Part shown: positions 25,401 to 38,600 of the stretch, piece after piece
Layout: each line of letters starts with the position of its first letter
Numbering within the stretch: the stretch's first letter is position 1
Source: Macrotrachela quadricornifera
Lineage: Eukaryota > Rotifera > Eurotatoria > Philodinida > Philodinidae
Length of the DNA stretch: 64,000 bases
Assembly: GCA_022393335.1 (NCBI GenBank)
Contig: JAJEKB010000931.1
Coordinates: forward strand, 1 to 64,000
Direction of reading: 5' to 3'
Program-made: the position numbers and the translations under genes
The notes under the pieces: model-generated
Told to the model about the DNA's origin: nothing
Database searches by the model: none
What the model saw: only the letters and a program-made list of their open reading frames with translations

Positions 25401-28400
25401 ATATTCATTAGAAAAAGAAAACATTTGAAAATGTTTTGTTTTCAAGATATTATTGTTGATTCAATACAAGAACTAACTTTATGTATATGTTAAGAAAAAA
25501 ATATATCAATACTACAACAGAATTTCATTGTCTTTATTTTTCTAACTATGAACTACAAATATTTTATTGGGTTTTTATGAACTTTCGAAAAAAAAAGTTT
25601 TTAGAAGAATGATTTAAAGCATTTCTAGTCAATTTCTTGAATTCATATATGATGAAGATATATAAACAAATTTGTGTTTTATTCTATCTAAGAAATTATA
25701 ATTCTCTTATAGAGATTTCATAACCAAATAAAAAAAATCTTTTCTCTTTTTTTTTTAAACATATCTTTTTGTGAATACTTTCGATACATTCACTTTCTCA
25801 ATAAGTACAATAATAATTCAATAATATTGAGAGAAAAATTATAAATGATTTTGAATCATCTACCTATAATAATATTCAAAAATGGTTCTCATGACATAGA
25901 TAAAGTACCTATGATCAATATTTTAATTGTAATAAAACAACCTTTTTTTTCATTCTTTATATATTTCTTTTATATGTAAAAATCACGTATCAGTTTATCT
26001 CAACAGTAACATATTTTTATATTCTCACCACCTTAAATGTAATTATAAAAATAGAAAATAATATAATCAATTTTTTTAAGAATTATATCAATGTCAATTA
26101 TTTCATGTTAAAAATCCATAAGAATACATAAACGATTTTTCGTATTTCGTTTATATTTTTGAAAATATGATAGTTTTATTATCTAGATTTTGTTATTATA
26201 GAATAATATTTCGATAATTATAAAATGTAACGAGTAGATATGAAAAGATGAAACAGTTTAACTTCTAATATAATTATGTATGAGTACTAATGCTTGAATG
26301 ATGTTTAAATTATTATAACTATGATTATGTTAGTCTAAAAGTATAAATTAGAGAATGTCACGACAAATAATACAACTCTTTTATCATATTTTATGTTGCT
26401 AATATATATATATATACACGAAGAAAAATATGACTTTTTATAAGATTTTTTTTCCTTGTTATTTTGTTTTGAAAGTAAGACTAAGTCAGTCTGAGACGAT
26501 CTCGCTAAATCGGCTTTAAACATCTAAATCATACTATAAATTTTTAAAATTAACGCTCTTGTAAAACATGATATTTTTTAGTTTTTTTGAACTTTTAATA
26601 ATGTTATCTTTTCGATGATTGCTCATAATTATGAAATAAACTGATCCTATTTTATATCTGTATTAATCAGAAAATATAATGTATAAAACGATATTATGTT
26701 TTTTAAATAATATTTCATATAAATGATCATGTCATATAAACCATTTGATGATTTAAATAAATAAAATCTAAAAATGAATAACAATATTTTTTCAAACACA
26801 GATGTATATTGATAATTGAAAATGTATTCATTTCAAAATCATTATTGATGACCAACTGTTTAATAAAAACAAAAAATCTACTCAATTATAAAAATCATCA
26901 TATCTCTGCAACATGTCATACATTATAATATCATATCGATTAAATATTTCAATAATTAAATACAAACATGTGTTCAAGTGATTTATAAGACGAGTAGATC
27001 GATTATCAATATCAATTGGATGCAATTTTATTCAACAAAAATTCAATTTTCTTTCTAATAAAAATTTCTGAGATAAACATTAAGATTTTGAATATTTCTC
27101 AGCTTTAATTCAATCTGTATGATCATTTTTAAAATTCAATTTAAATGAATGATTCTATCTTACATTTCTGACATCATTCTATTCTTTGTTTTAGTACTTA
27201 TTATATAATACCATTCTTGTCTTATGTCATAATATATAAATTGATCAAATTAATGTATGCATTATTTTTTTTTCCTAATCAAACAAGCCAACTGTCAATA
27301 TGATTTTTGTACGGCTAATTTTTACTAATTTGATGTTTTTTAAAATATATTTTTTAATCAAAATTCTTAAATACAATATTGTTGTAGTTAACTAGTTGAA
27401 TAGAAGTAACGGTTCATTGTGTTTGATGCTTTTTGTTTTATTTCCTATTGAGAAAAAAAAAGAATAGCAGACAGACAGACTATGATGATGTTATATCGCC
27501 GCCTTCTTCTTTTGTCTTTCTGTCATTAAAATGACCAAGTAATCCGTTTGAAACAGTAATAACAATAACAATTGATGTCGTCAGTTGTGCATGATGACCA
27601 AAGCGGAAGAAATAATAATTGATCCTGTTTTAATCTCTTCGATTTTTATATAGTTAACAAATTGTTCAATATGTAATCAAACTGTATACATTAATTTTTT
27701 ATAATAAAAAACAGTATGTTTATATTTAACTAACAGTATTAATTATTTGACATGACTAAACGCCATTTGTTTTTTTTTCTAAATTCAATATTTGTTTATT
27801 AAACCTGATGCATCTTAAACAAAAAAAAAATCATATTTCTTCGAAGAAAAATTTTAGTTGACATCGAATAAATATATTGATAAGACACATGTCAGATATT
27901 TGATCTAGTCATTTTTCATATAGATTTATTAGGAAACAAACAAAAAAACGTTTAACAAGGTCATGAAATTATTTTAATAACGAATATTTATTGCATCATG
28001 ATCATTTGTTAGTGTAAGTATTCTCAAGAGTCTCGTTCATTCAGGTTGTATGTCGTAGTAAGCAATAGAGCATGAACGAAAGATTAATCAATGTGGCACC
28101 AGAAGTTGTATAGAATATATAGTACACACGCACGAATGACTATTGTTCATACAGATGAACTTTCTCACTACCATTCACTGACTTATTTTAATGAGTATAC
28201 ATTTCACGTTTCTTTCTTTTTTTAAATTTAACAAGAAAATGTTGAAAAAGAAAGCGAGAAAAAATAGAAAAGAAACTATATTTGTTTATACATATGTCCA
28301 TTTTCTTGTATGACACTGTTCTACTTAAGTATAACACCTTTCATTTTCTTTCTCCCATCGATTTAGTATTAGTATAGAACAGTTATCATATATCTATAAA

Positions 28401-29380
28401 TAAATGTGTGTGTGTGTATGTATGTGAGTTTATTGTTGATAGTATCATTATTTCTCATGGTGATATATGATAGACAGAGACACTTGAGTGAGATGATGAT
28501 TTGCTTCGACGAGCATAAATGAGAATTACTTTTATAAATCGATTTGATTATTATCTAGATTGTTTTAAACATTAATCGATCTTGAACTTGCTTCCATTTC
28601 TTCTTTATTGATATATTTATATAATTATAGTTAATTTTCTTTACCTTGGACAATATATCATTACTAATTTCTTTATTATCAACAGTCTTCTTCTTTTTTT
28701 TTTTTCTTTTTATCAAACCTTGACATAAAATTATTCTTATATGGATTTGTTTGTTCAAATATACATACTCAACAGCTTGTATAGATTAAAAGTAGCATCA
28801 GCTTGTACATACAATAGATATGGAAAGAAGTATAAGGAAGGGCAAAAGTGATTATCATTTTCTATTTGATTGTAGATTGGCAGTTAACTGTTTATCATTG
28901 ATCAACAGATGACTGTTGGATTGTCATCAACAATACAAACATATAAAAAAAAAAGAAAGAGATACTTGAGAAATTGAAAAAGCAAATAGAACTATATAAA
29001 TGAGTGTGAATTAATCGCAATTGAAAAAATAAAAAGAAAAGAATGTGAGGATAAACGAGCGTGAAAATGACTATTGCTTCAATCGCACTTTCTCTTTTAA
29101 AAATGACTTTGATTTCTTCTTTTTTATGAGCACATCTGTTCAGCGACAAGGTGTGACGGACGACTTTTTAGAATTAGTACCACCTCATCCATTCATTTGC
29201 ACATTCTCTCTTTTTCTTTTTTCTTTGTCTTTTTTTTTCTCTTTTTCTTTCTCTTTCGCGTTTTCTTTGCATCAACACACAACAAATGACATTATTATAT
29301 GGGCATTTCACAGTCTACTCGCACTGTGAATAAACTATATGTGTGTTCAATATTGTGCATGTATATCTAATTCTATCTTT

Positions 29381-29402
29381 CTATCTATCTATCTATCTAT
29401 CT
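29381..29402. repeat. CTAT tetranucleotide microsatellite
   Basis: Five and a half copies of CTAT in the spacer upstream of the KIRREL-like gene. Confidence 0.9.
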
Positions 29403-29977
29403 TAGTCCTATGTGTTTATAACAGTAACAGTTGAGTCCTGTCCCTATGTAAACACTAGTACGAATCCATCCTACTAAGAAGAAGAAGAAGAAGGAGAAGA
29501 AGGAGACTAGAACTTATTGAGGTAATCATTCAACAGAAGTGTAAAGAAAGAAAGATTAACTAACTTGCCGATCTCTATCTCAATTGCTATCCTATTCTCT
29601 TTAAATAAGCTGCTTGTTGTCTATATGCATATATATATATATATGTGTGTTACTCCTCCTACTCATTCTAACGAAAGAAGTAAGTGCTAGAATTCTATTC
29701 ATCTTGTGTAATATTAAGCGAGAATTATATCCCGCTTGGTTGATTAATGAATATTGACCAATAAAGTATTGATAAGAAAAACTCAATGATCATCTTTCAC
29801 TTTTCGATCACATGTCGTGCAACAACATAGAATCAGTCTGTACAGTTACAAACTTTCTTCATCTCTCTATTTTATATATTAGATTGGAGGGTCATCATTT
29901 CATCACCAGAGGCGGTAGTGGCGGCACACGTGTTTGCCGTCTTTTACTAGCTCTTATCACCATATTGAGTGAATAAG

Positions 29978-30024
29978 AGCGAGAGAGAGTGAGAGAGAGA
30001 GAGAGAGAGAGAGTCAGAGAGAGT
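29978..30024. repeat. GA dinucleotide tract
   Basis: An interrupted GA run of about 47 bp, roughly 510 bp upstream of the KIRREL-like start codon. GA tracts can recruit GAGA-type factors in some animals; no evidence for that here beyond the sequence. Confidence 0.85.
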
Positions 30025-30530
30025 AAAGGCCAATTTACACCGTATCGATGTTCACTTGCTGATGTCATTGTCATATGCGTTGATGTTTGGTGATTTTGTC
30101 ATTTGACAATTATTTCTCATTTGATTGTGATTATGAACATAGAATCAGAGTGTTTATATCGATAAAAATCATGTTATATCTTTCTCTCGTTTTTTTTCTC
30201 TTTTCATATATTGATAGTCAATCAGTCAAGGGAGTCGAGTGTAAGTCAAAGTCATTTTTAATAGTGTATTGAACAAGGTTTTTAGTCTTGTTTCTCTTTG
30301 ATATCCTCGGCTTCCTCTTTTTTTTTTATATATGCACATTTTGGAAGGACATGATATGAGATGCATACATACTCAAATCTGCACTACGAGAACGATTGTA
30401 TATTGAGCGCGTGCGTGTATGCATATGATAGAATCGCCGCACACACATATACACATACAGATGTTAATCGAGAGACGCCTTTCGATCGCCATTCGTTTAT
30501 TCATTTACTTTTTCTTTTAGTTTATTCAAC

Positions 30531-33500
30531 ATGACTGCCACTTATCGCCTACAACTGCCACTACTCATCATCACATATGTCATATTCTCATCTATGGTCA
30601 TACTTATTAAAGCTATTGAATACCGTAAACATTCTGTTATGATTTTTCTTAATTTCTGCTATTATCTATTTCTTTTTTTGTTATTGTTTTAATTTAGCTG
30701 ATCCAAAAGTAAATCAAAAAATTCTTATTGGACCACAAGATATTAATGCATATCCAGGTGATACAATTCGATTACCTTGTATTGTTTCAAAACAATCCAA
30801 TGCTATTGTAACATGGTGTTGGAATGATTTTTGTACATTAGGTAAAACACAATTATTACGACATGAAACAACTCATGATGGTTTAATAAGTATTTATCAA
30901 TATACTGCTTATCCAAGATTTCAATTATCAATTAACGAACGTCTTCGTACGTATTTTATAGTTTTTCAAATAACAAAAAAAAGAACCTATCGCACGATAC
31001 CTTTCTTTTTTTTACTATCGAATTTCTTCCGGAAATTCCATTTTGCTAATTATTTTTTTTTTTTTGACATGGTCTATTGAAATAAGACCAGTATGAGTAG
31101 TTTCTACCACCTAGTGCGTATGTGTGATGAAAAAGTAACACACTATCTTTTTTTTTTCTATTCTCGTTTTTACCGGAAGTACACATTATTTTTGATTATA
31201 ATCGCTATTCTTTCAGTCTAGTTACTAATTGTTGCATCGAAGTTTTCTTTTTTGTCTCATCTCGTTGACCTGTCATTTCCATTGTTGTCTTCTCAGGAGA
31301 GCAATTCAAGAAATGGACAGGAAGTTTTTGACAAAAATGGACGACTAACTCGATAGACATTTTATATGTATATATGTCTATTGTTCTCATCAGGAAATTG
31401 AATATAGTAATGCGCAATAAAACAAAAAAATTGTCTATATATATATATATATGATCAATACTTGATTAACTTTTTTTATATATAATTTACCCATAAGCAA
31501 TAAGTAAAAATATATGTCTATGATGTAATTTATATAGATATAGAATATCCTCGAATAAAATAAACGACTTAGTCATTTTCCTTTTGTTTAGATCATTATA
31601 ATTTGTCAATTGTTCATGTGTCAAATAAAGATGAAGGAATATTTCAATGTCAAGTACAGAGAACAATGAATGCACATGAAGCACGTTCAGAACGTGTTCA
31701 TTTAACCTTGATTGGTATGAAAGATACTTGAGACAGATTTTTCTTTTCATTTCTCTATTGACCTTCTTCTTCTTTTTTTCCTTCTTTCCGGTTAGCTCCA
31801 CCAAATGGTCAACCAACATTATTACTACCTAATATGCCATTAAAACAAGGTCAATCAGCAAATATAACTTGTTTATCAACTCCATCAAAGCCAGCATCAA
31901 AATTAATTTTATATAAAAATGACCAAATAATAACAAAAGATTCATCATTAATGATTTTTTATGAATTAGATATAAAAACAAAAAAGAATTTAACAAAATT
32001 AGTTTATATGATTAATGATCCAGATAGTAGTTGGGATAATGTTATTATTAAATGTGAACAAATATATCAATATTCAAATAATTTTCAAAAAGATATTTCA
32101 AAAAGAATACATGTTCATTGTAAGTTATTTTTTTTTATATTTGAATTTAATAAATATATTTAATTTTTATATTAATTTAGATAAACCTAAAGCTCGTATT
32201 GAATCTCAAAATCGTTATCCATTAATAGTTAATTCAACGGCAACATTTCGTTGTATTGTTCATGGTAATCCTGAACCAAAATTTCGGTAAAAATAATTTT
32301 ATTTTTTACAAAAACTTACAAAACCGTTTTTTTTTCATCGAAAAATTTCTAATAGTTGGTTTGCTAATTCAATCGATTTAACATCATTAACAAGTTCGAT
32401 AATAAACATTCCATTATCAAGACATGTACATAATCATTCAATTGGTTGTACAGCTACTAATTCAATTGGTACAACAAATACAAGTATTCGATTATTAGTT
32501 CGGTGTATGTATAAAAAAATCAAAAATATAAAATTTTAATGAATTTCTTTCTTGTTTATTTATATATGACTTGATAGAGTTCGAAAATTTAATTATGTAT
32601 ATATATTCTGTTATTTTAATTCTATAGTATTATATTATAGCCGAGATTTAAAAACGGTAAAAATATTGAATGATTATAAATGTAGTATATCTAATCATAC
32701 ATTCAATTTTTTTTTACAAAAATTATGAAATGTCAAGAATATTTGTTTTCTAATACATGTAATTCGATGTAAGTTTTTACGATAATCCTAAATATGCTGT
32801 TTGTTTTACATTTTAATTGAGTCATAATTTTAAATACTGGTCAATATGATTTTAGTTTCGAATGGGTAAAAATCTCAATTTTATTAATAATAAAATAAGA
32901 CCGTGATTTCTATTTCGTGTTATGAAAAACTAAATACCGTTTTTTCTCTCCTATACAGTACTGAAATATATATTCATGATCATGTTTTCAAGCTCTATCA
33001 GCTTAGATATAAATAAACAAAAAAACAACCATTTACTAAAATTTTGTATTTCAATGTATTTTGAATATTTTTATTTTGAATTAGATTCTCCAATACTTAT
33101 TGTACGTCCACCGAAATTTGTTATTCTTGATTTTGATAATAAATCTCAATCATTAAAACCAACTATACTTCGTTGTATTGTTGATTCATTTCCTCGTTCA
33201 AGAATATCTTGGTATCGTTATGGACAAAAATTAGTTGAAGGTTCATTATTTAATCTTGAAAATATAACAACACGTGATCAACAAGGAATATATTCATATC
33301 GAATTGAAACTGATGGTTTTGAACCTATTCAAAATGATTTTATTATATATATTAAAGGTATTTATTATGAATAATAGAAATATTTCATTTGTTTTCTTAT
33401 ATGAATTTTTATTAGGTAAACCATTAATATATATTCAAGAATCTAAACAATATGAATCATCAAATAATCGTGAATTTCAATGTCAAGTTTATTCATCAAG

Positions 33501-34375
33501 TCCAATACTTGTATAACAAAAAATAAAAATTTTCTTTTGTTTTTTAATTATATTTATTTTTTAGAAAATAAATTGGAAATTAAATGATCAATCAATTGAA
33601 TCTAATGATCAATCATCAATATCAACAACATGTGATGATTATAGTTGTACATCAAAATTAATTTTTAATAATCAAAAAATAATTTCATCAATAAATAATC
33701 TTAATCGTTTATCATGTATTGCTGAAAATGAATATGGAAATGAACAAAGTCGTCTTTATCAAATAAATTCATATCAAGATTCTTCAACAATATTATTACC
33801 AATTATATTAAGTATATTTCTTTTTATTATGATTTTATCAATATTTGCTATTTATTGTGGTTGTCGCACTAAACAAAAACGAAAACATACACGTAAATAA
33901 AACGAAATCTTATTTCTTTTAGAAAGTAATTAGTTTTCTTTTTGCTTTTTTTTTATTTTAGCAAAAAAACTTCCTATTGTTTATGATGCACATTATTCAA
34001 TAAATGATTTAATTAAAGATGTTAGATCCTTACGAACATCAGATTTACATACATGTAATACATCATTTAATGATAATGATCAATTATCATTAAAAATTGA
34101 ACAAACTAAACTTGAACCAACAGGTTTAAATAGAATATTCTTTTATTTTTTTTTAATAAAAATCCTTTTATTTAGATCATTTATTAACATCATTATTTAC
34201 TAATAATCATACAAAAAAATTAATGGATAATTTATCAAATGAATCATCAACAAATAGTTCTGGTTTTCATTCAAAATCTACAACAACAACATTTAATAAT
34301 GAATATAGTCCAAGATTAGCTGAAATAACTGATTATACATTTTCAGGTAGAATTAATAATCTTAATAGTAATTAA
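30531..34375 (+). CDS. KIRREL: KIRREL/nephrin-family immunoglobulin adhesion receptor
   Basis: Eleven exons (30531-30624, 30698-30946, 31592-31714, 31796-32119, 32181-32286, 32356-32504, 33085-33357, 33416-33510, 33565-33892, 33962-34123, 34176-34375) give 700 residues. A signal peptide (about 1-28) is followed by about five Ig-like domains with paired Cys/Trp signatures (RLPCIVS and VTWCW; GIFQCQV; ANITCLS; TFRCIVHGNPEPKFRW; SIGCTATN; ILRCIVD and ISWYRYG; FQCQV; NRLSCIAENEYGN). One transmembrane helix lies at about 547-569 (LLPIILSIFLFIMILSIFAI) and is followed by a Ser/Asn-rich cytosolic tail. The first domain (WNDFCTLGKTQLL, YPRFQLSI) and the VHGNPEP context resemble KIRREL/SYG-1/IrreC, which mediate heterophilic cell recognition with nephrin-type partners. 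A splice form skipping the last 29 bases uses a distal exon at 35507-35550. Confidence 0.85.
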
Positions 34376-35506
34376 AAAACGAATTGAAAAGATTTCGAAT
34401 CAGATTACATTAATCTTAAAAGCATTATATGTGCTCGATGCTTGAAAATTTGTGTACATATATTTGATGAAATATGTAAATTAAGGATATTACATGGATT
34501 TTGATTGTTTATTGGCGTTTACTAATAATATAAATAGTCTTTCTTCATGTAAAAGATGAGTTCATTTACTCGAATATTCATGTTTCTATAGGTTCTTAGG
34601 AGTAATATAATAATTATTACGTTCCATTTCTCTTTTATACAACATTGCTTCTAAAACCTATTGATTATAATGTTAGACTATAAAGAAAACTTCTCTAAAC
34701 ATTTGAGTTTATTCTATTGATTTATTCCAAAGTTATTTATCATCAAAGACAGGTGAATCATTTCTTTTGCATACAAACGATGATAGTGTTCAACAAAGTT
34801 ATTGAACTTGTACCATGTTATGTGAGGTAGAGTAATTAGGAGAGGACAGTTACCGTGGAACGGAAACGGTTTATGGCACCGTTATCTGATGAAATAATAT
34901 CCAAACACTGAAAGCTATTTGAATATTATATAGTCAGGTAAAGGTCTATAAACCGTCGCCGTTATTTGGTAACATAACGGTAAGTTCCTTCCTAAAAGAG
35001 TAATGTGGAATGCTCTTCATATTCTGAATTATGAGACCGAAAACAAAGCTCGATTCTATAATAAGGGCACGCACCAGAGATGCCCATGACGGTCGAGACT
35101 CTCGCTGCCATCTCCGCGTTGTTCAACAAAATATTTTGATTCCTAAGCTTGTGACTTGTTTGAACTAGAAATATTAATTTTAATCAATCAGATCCGTTCA
35201 GTAGTGTAGTATAACATATATGAATATGCAGATTCTGCAAAATTATATATTTTGGAAACTTTAATCTACAAAAGCCATCGCCATGGATATCTTTAGTGCA
35301 TGTAATAATATCGATCTATATTCTTGATGAATATATATGTACACAAGTTTTCAAACGTTCCAAATGTACAATGGATTAGATTCATTATGGTAGAAACTAT
35401 TTTTTCCACAGTTCTGTATCTCTAATTGAGTGTAAATTGAGAAAATTTTAATTTATATCTTGAAATAACTGGCCTATAAATGGTTTATTTTTTTTTTAAT
35501 TTTTAG
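34376..35506 (+). other. KIRREL 3' flank or terminal intron
   Basis: This is 3' UTR for the short form and intron for the long form (donor TTTTCAG|GTAGAA at 34346/34347). It holds a palindromic patch at 34850-34982 and a less AT-rich patch at about 35040-35140. No protein frame is seen. Confidence 0.45.
34850..34982. mobile_element. Degenerate inverted-repeat element
   Basis: The left arm (TTACCGT, then ACGG, then ACGGTTTATGGCACC) and the reverse complement of the right arm (TTACCGT, then AACGG, then ACGGTTTATAGACC) match with one gap of about a dozen bases. The size and palindromic form suggest a decayed miniature transposon. A target duplication is not clear. Confidence 0.4.
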
Positions 35507-35550
35507 GTATATCTCCATTGTATACGTCACAATATCAAATGAATGTGTGA
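35507..35550 (+). CDS. KIRREL: Distal alternative last exon of the KIRREL-like gene
   Basis: The sequence TTTTTTTTAATTTTTAG precedes a 44-base exon that joins the donor at 34346 in phase. It encodes GISPLYTSQYQMNV and then TGA. The combined product is 705 residues. The new tail ends in a valine, and the YTSQ...Q-M-x-V arrangement resembles the C-terminus of vertebrate KIRREL proteins, which ends in a PDZ ligand with final Val. This exon lies only 52 bp from the stop of the convergent TMEM39 gene. No transcript evidence is available. Confidence 0.6.
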
Positions 35551-35601
35551 TAAATATTTTCTTTTTCTTTTTTTTTACTATGTCAGATGTATTTTATTTG
35601 T

Positions 35602-38600
35602 TTAATTTGATTTTTTTTGTTTTGATGTTAATAAGATATCATCAGTATCATTATACTCAACCATATTGAATATAAGACGATCACGTATTATTTTAAATAT
35701 TGTATATGAACTATTTAATATAATTAAAGTACTAATTAAAATATCATACCAAAATATACCATATATAATCCAAAACAATTGAAAACATATAAGAATAATA
35801 CAAATTTGAAATTGTACTGTTACAAAAAATGTTATATTACCAAATAATCGATATAATATTGAATGTGATATTGATTGAGGATGTGCAGCATTACTTAATT
35901 GCTGTATAGCAATAAAATATTTGTTATTATTTAAAGATAATTTAATAACACAACCACGTGTATAAGAATTACATTCTGATGACCATTCATTAATTGTGTC
36001 TGTACGAATAAATGATTGTAAACGCCATTGACCAAGATGAGTTGCTAAACGATGAAGATTTGTTTGAAATTTAATGGGAAATAAAAATGTACTATGAGTA
36101 AGAAATGTACTTAATGCAAAAATTATTATTAATATTTTATATCGTCGATTATCTGTTTGGCGTATATCAATATCTAAAAAGAAGCAAAAAGAAAATATTT
36201 TAATATTAATTGAAATTATTATAATTTTGTAAAAAAAAATTTATTTTTACTAGTCTATAATTTAGAAATTTCAAATTTTTAACAAAATCCATCCAAAATT
36301 CGATGTCTTTATACTATTTAACAATAAACTATACACAACTTTAGTCTGTTTGTATCCAAAAAATTAAATAAAAAATGCTCATTTTTTTGTTTAGTATATA
36401 ACCTCAAATGGTATAAGAAGAACAATATATTATTGTGTTAATCATCAAGTATAGAATTAGTAGTTTTTACACATCTAAATAATAGAATCAAATTTATGAA
36501 GGATTGTATATTTTTTTATTTTAAGAGTATTAGCAAAACAAAATAACCGATGGGACATAAATAACCCTCACTCTCCAAGATTAAACAAAGAAAAAGTTGT
36601 AAAAACTCGTAACACGATATTTCCGCGCTGACTTTTTCGCACACGACACTACCGCTCGCGACGCTTCCGCTCGAATGAATTTTTTCTCTTCTGTTTATGT
36701 TAAACTAATGCTAGAGGAATGACGTGAATTGCTACATGAAACATCTGGAATGTTACGGAAATCATCTATGATGCTACAGGGATCATATATGATACTGGAG
36801 CGATTGCCTGGGAAGCTAGAGGATTGGATGGAGTTGCTGGAAGAATCATTTGAAATGCTAGAGGAGTGTCTGAGATGGTAGATGCACCACCTTTGATATT
36901 AAACACATCCATTGGTGATGCATGTAGAATCTCAGATGACGCCTCCAAGTAATTCGGGCGATCTATCTAGCATCCTAGGCGATACGGCTAGTATCTCGGG
37001 CGATGATTCTAGCATCCAGAGCAATGCATCTAGAATCTCAAGCGATGTATGTAGCATTCCACATGATACTTCGAGTATCCCAGGTGAACTTACAAACAGT
37101 TCAGGTGATTTCTCTTGCATCTCAGACGATCCCTCCAGCATCATAAACGATCAATCGAGCATCTTAGATGATTCCACTAATATCATAGATGATCCCTCTG
37201 GTATCCCAAACGAACTCTCTAGATTTAACCCACCATAAACACAAGAGAAAAAATTCGGTCGCGCGGTAGTGTTTTGCGCGAAAGTGTCGTGCGCGAAAAA
37301 GTCGGCGCGGAAATATTGGTGAACCGTAAAAACTAATGAATTGGGTATAATGAATCATCACATTTTGCATTTTATTTTTTATCATTTATTTTGTCTTATT
37401 AAAGAACAAAATATGCCAACAAATGCAATGTAAAATGCTTTATGATTTACAAAGAGCAATTATAAAAAAGACAAAATAAGAAACAAATAATTTCACATTG
37501 TACCAAAAAAAATACATCATTTTCGCATAATTGAAATTTGATCATTTAAAAATTTTATCCATTTTGAAAACAAAAAGGGTAACTAAAAAATGAGTAGTTT
37601 TATGCAAATTGTAGAGCTATCTGTACTGCATATTTTAGTATATTTTTAGTTCGGTGAAGTAAATGTTGTCTAACCTGTTTTATACTTTTTTTGATACAAA
37701 AACGTAATTTTTAAATTTGAAAAGATCTTTCGTGTTTTTTTCCTTAACATAATTAAATAAGTTATTTCGAAAAATTGAAATATGTAATTATTTAATTTAC
37801 CTATTATTTTAAATGGAATAATATCAAAGAAAATAAATGAAGCAAATGTTCGATAAAATTTAAGTGCTAAACGTCGTAAAACAATTGGCCATAGATCATC
37901 AGCTTCTTGTCTTGTTTGTTCATAAAGAGTTGAACATTTATGCATTTCTATTTGTTGTTCTGTTACTGATAACCATCGTGATGATAATATTAATGATGGA
38001 AATAATGAACTAATTTTTCGTGATTGTACAGGTATTGATGATCGATGAGAATGACGAGTATTACCTATTGGATTAATTATCATTGAAGATGATGATGAAT
38101 TACGATGTCGTTTACGTGTTAAATTATTTAATGTTGAAAATGGTTTTTTAAATAAATCACTTGATGAATTACGAAATAAATTTGGTTTATCAAGAAATAT
38201 TAAGAGACTAAAATGAATTATAATAAGAAAAAAAACTATTATTGGTAAATAATTTGTAATAAATGTATGAAAAAAAATCCAACTAATAAATAGAAAATAA
38301 ATAATAATTATTATTCCAATTAATATTAAACTTAATCGATTTCTCCATTTTTGATTTCGTTGTATAAAAAATGTTAATTTTTTTTTAAATGTCCAAATAA
38401 ATGTTGTAATTAATTCAATTAAACAAATAAAAATTAAAGTTATATATATATATTTATTTATTAAATGTACATTTATTGTTGATTTAATTAAATTATTTGA
38501 ATAATTTGATATAGATATAAATAATGTTTCTTCATATTGTGTTGTTTCAAGTTTTGTAATAAAATGTGATATTTCATTTTCAGATTCAATTGAACTTAAC

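Larger units (their letters stand above)
22448..30530. other. Gene-poor 8-kb divergent spacer between EAG and KIRREL-like genes
   Basis: No convincing exon on either strand. Open frames at 23940-24307, 28895-29149 and 29045-29329 are low-complexity. Simple repeats are CTAT (29381-29402), GAA (29477-29506) and GA (29978-30024). The right end (29880-30530) is less AT-rich and includes GGCGGTAGTGGCGGCACACG. It probably contains the receptor promoter. Long divergent spacers beside channel and adhesion genes often hold cis-regulatory elements; that is inference only. Confidence 0.4.

Noticed and set aside
29045..29329. 94-codon plus-strand frame with a Phe/Ser-rich stretch
   Set aside because: It is made largely of T/C low-complexity sequence and has no homology I can recognise; the flanks are non-coding.
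36912..37238. 108-codon plus-strand frame (and a 70-codon minus frame) as a gene
   Set aside because: Both are readings of the 21-bp repeats inside the foldback transposon; there is no domain, and a repeat period divisible by three explains the openness.
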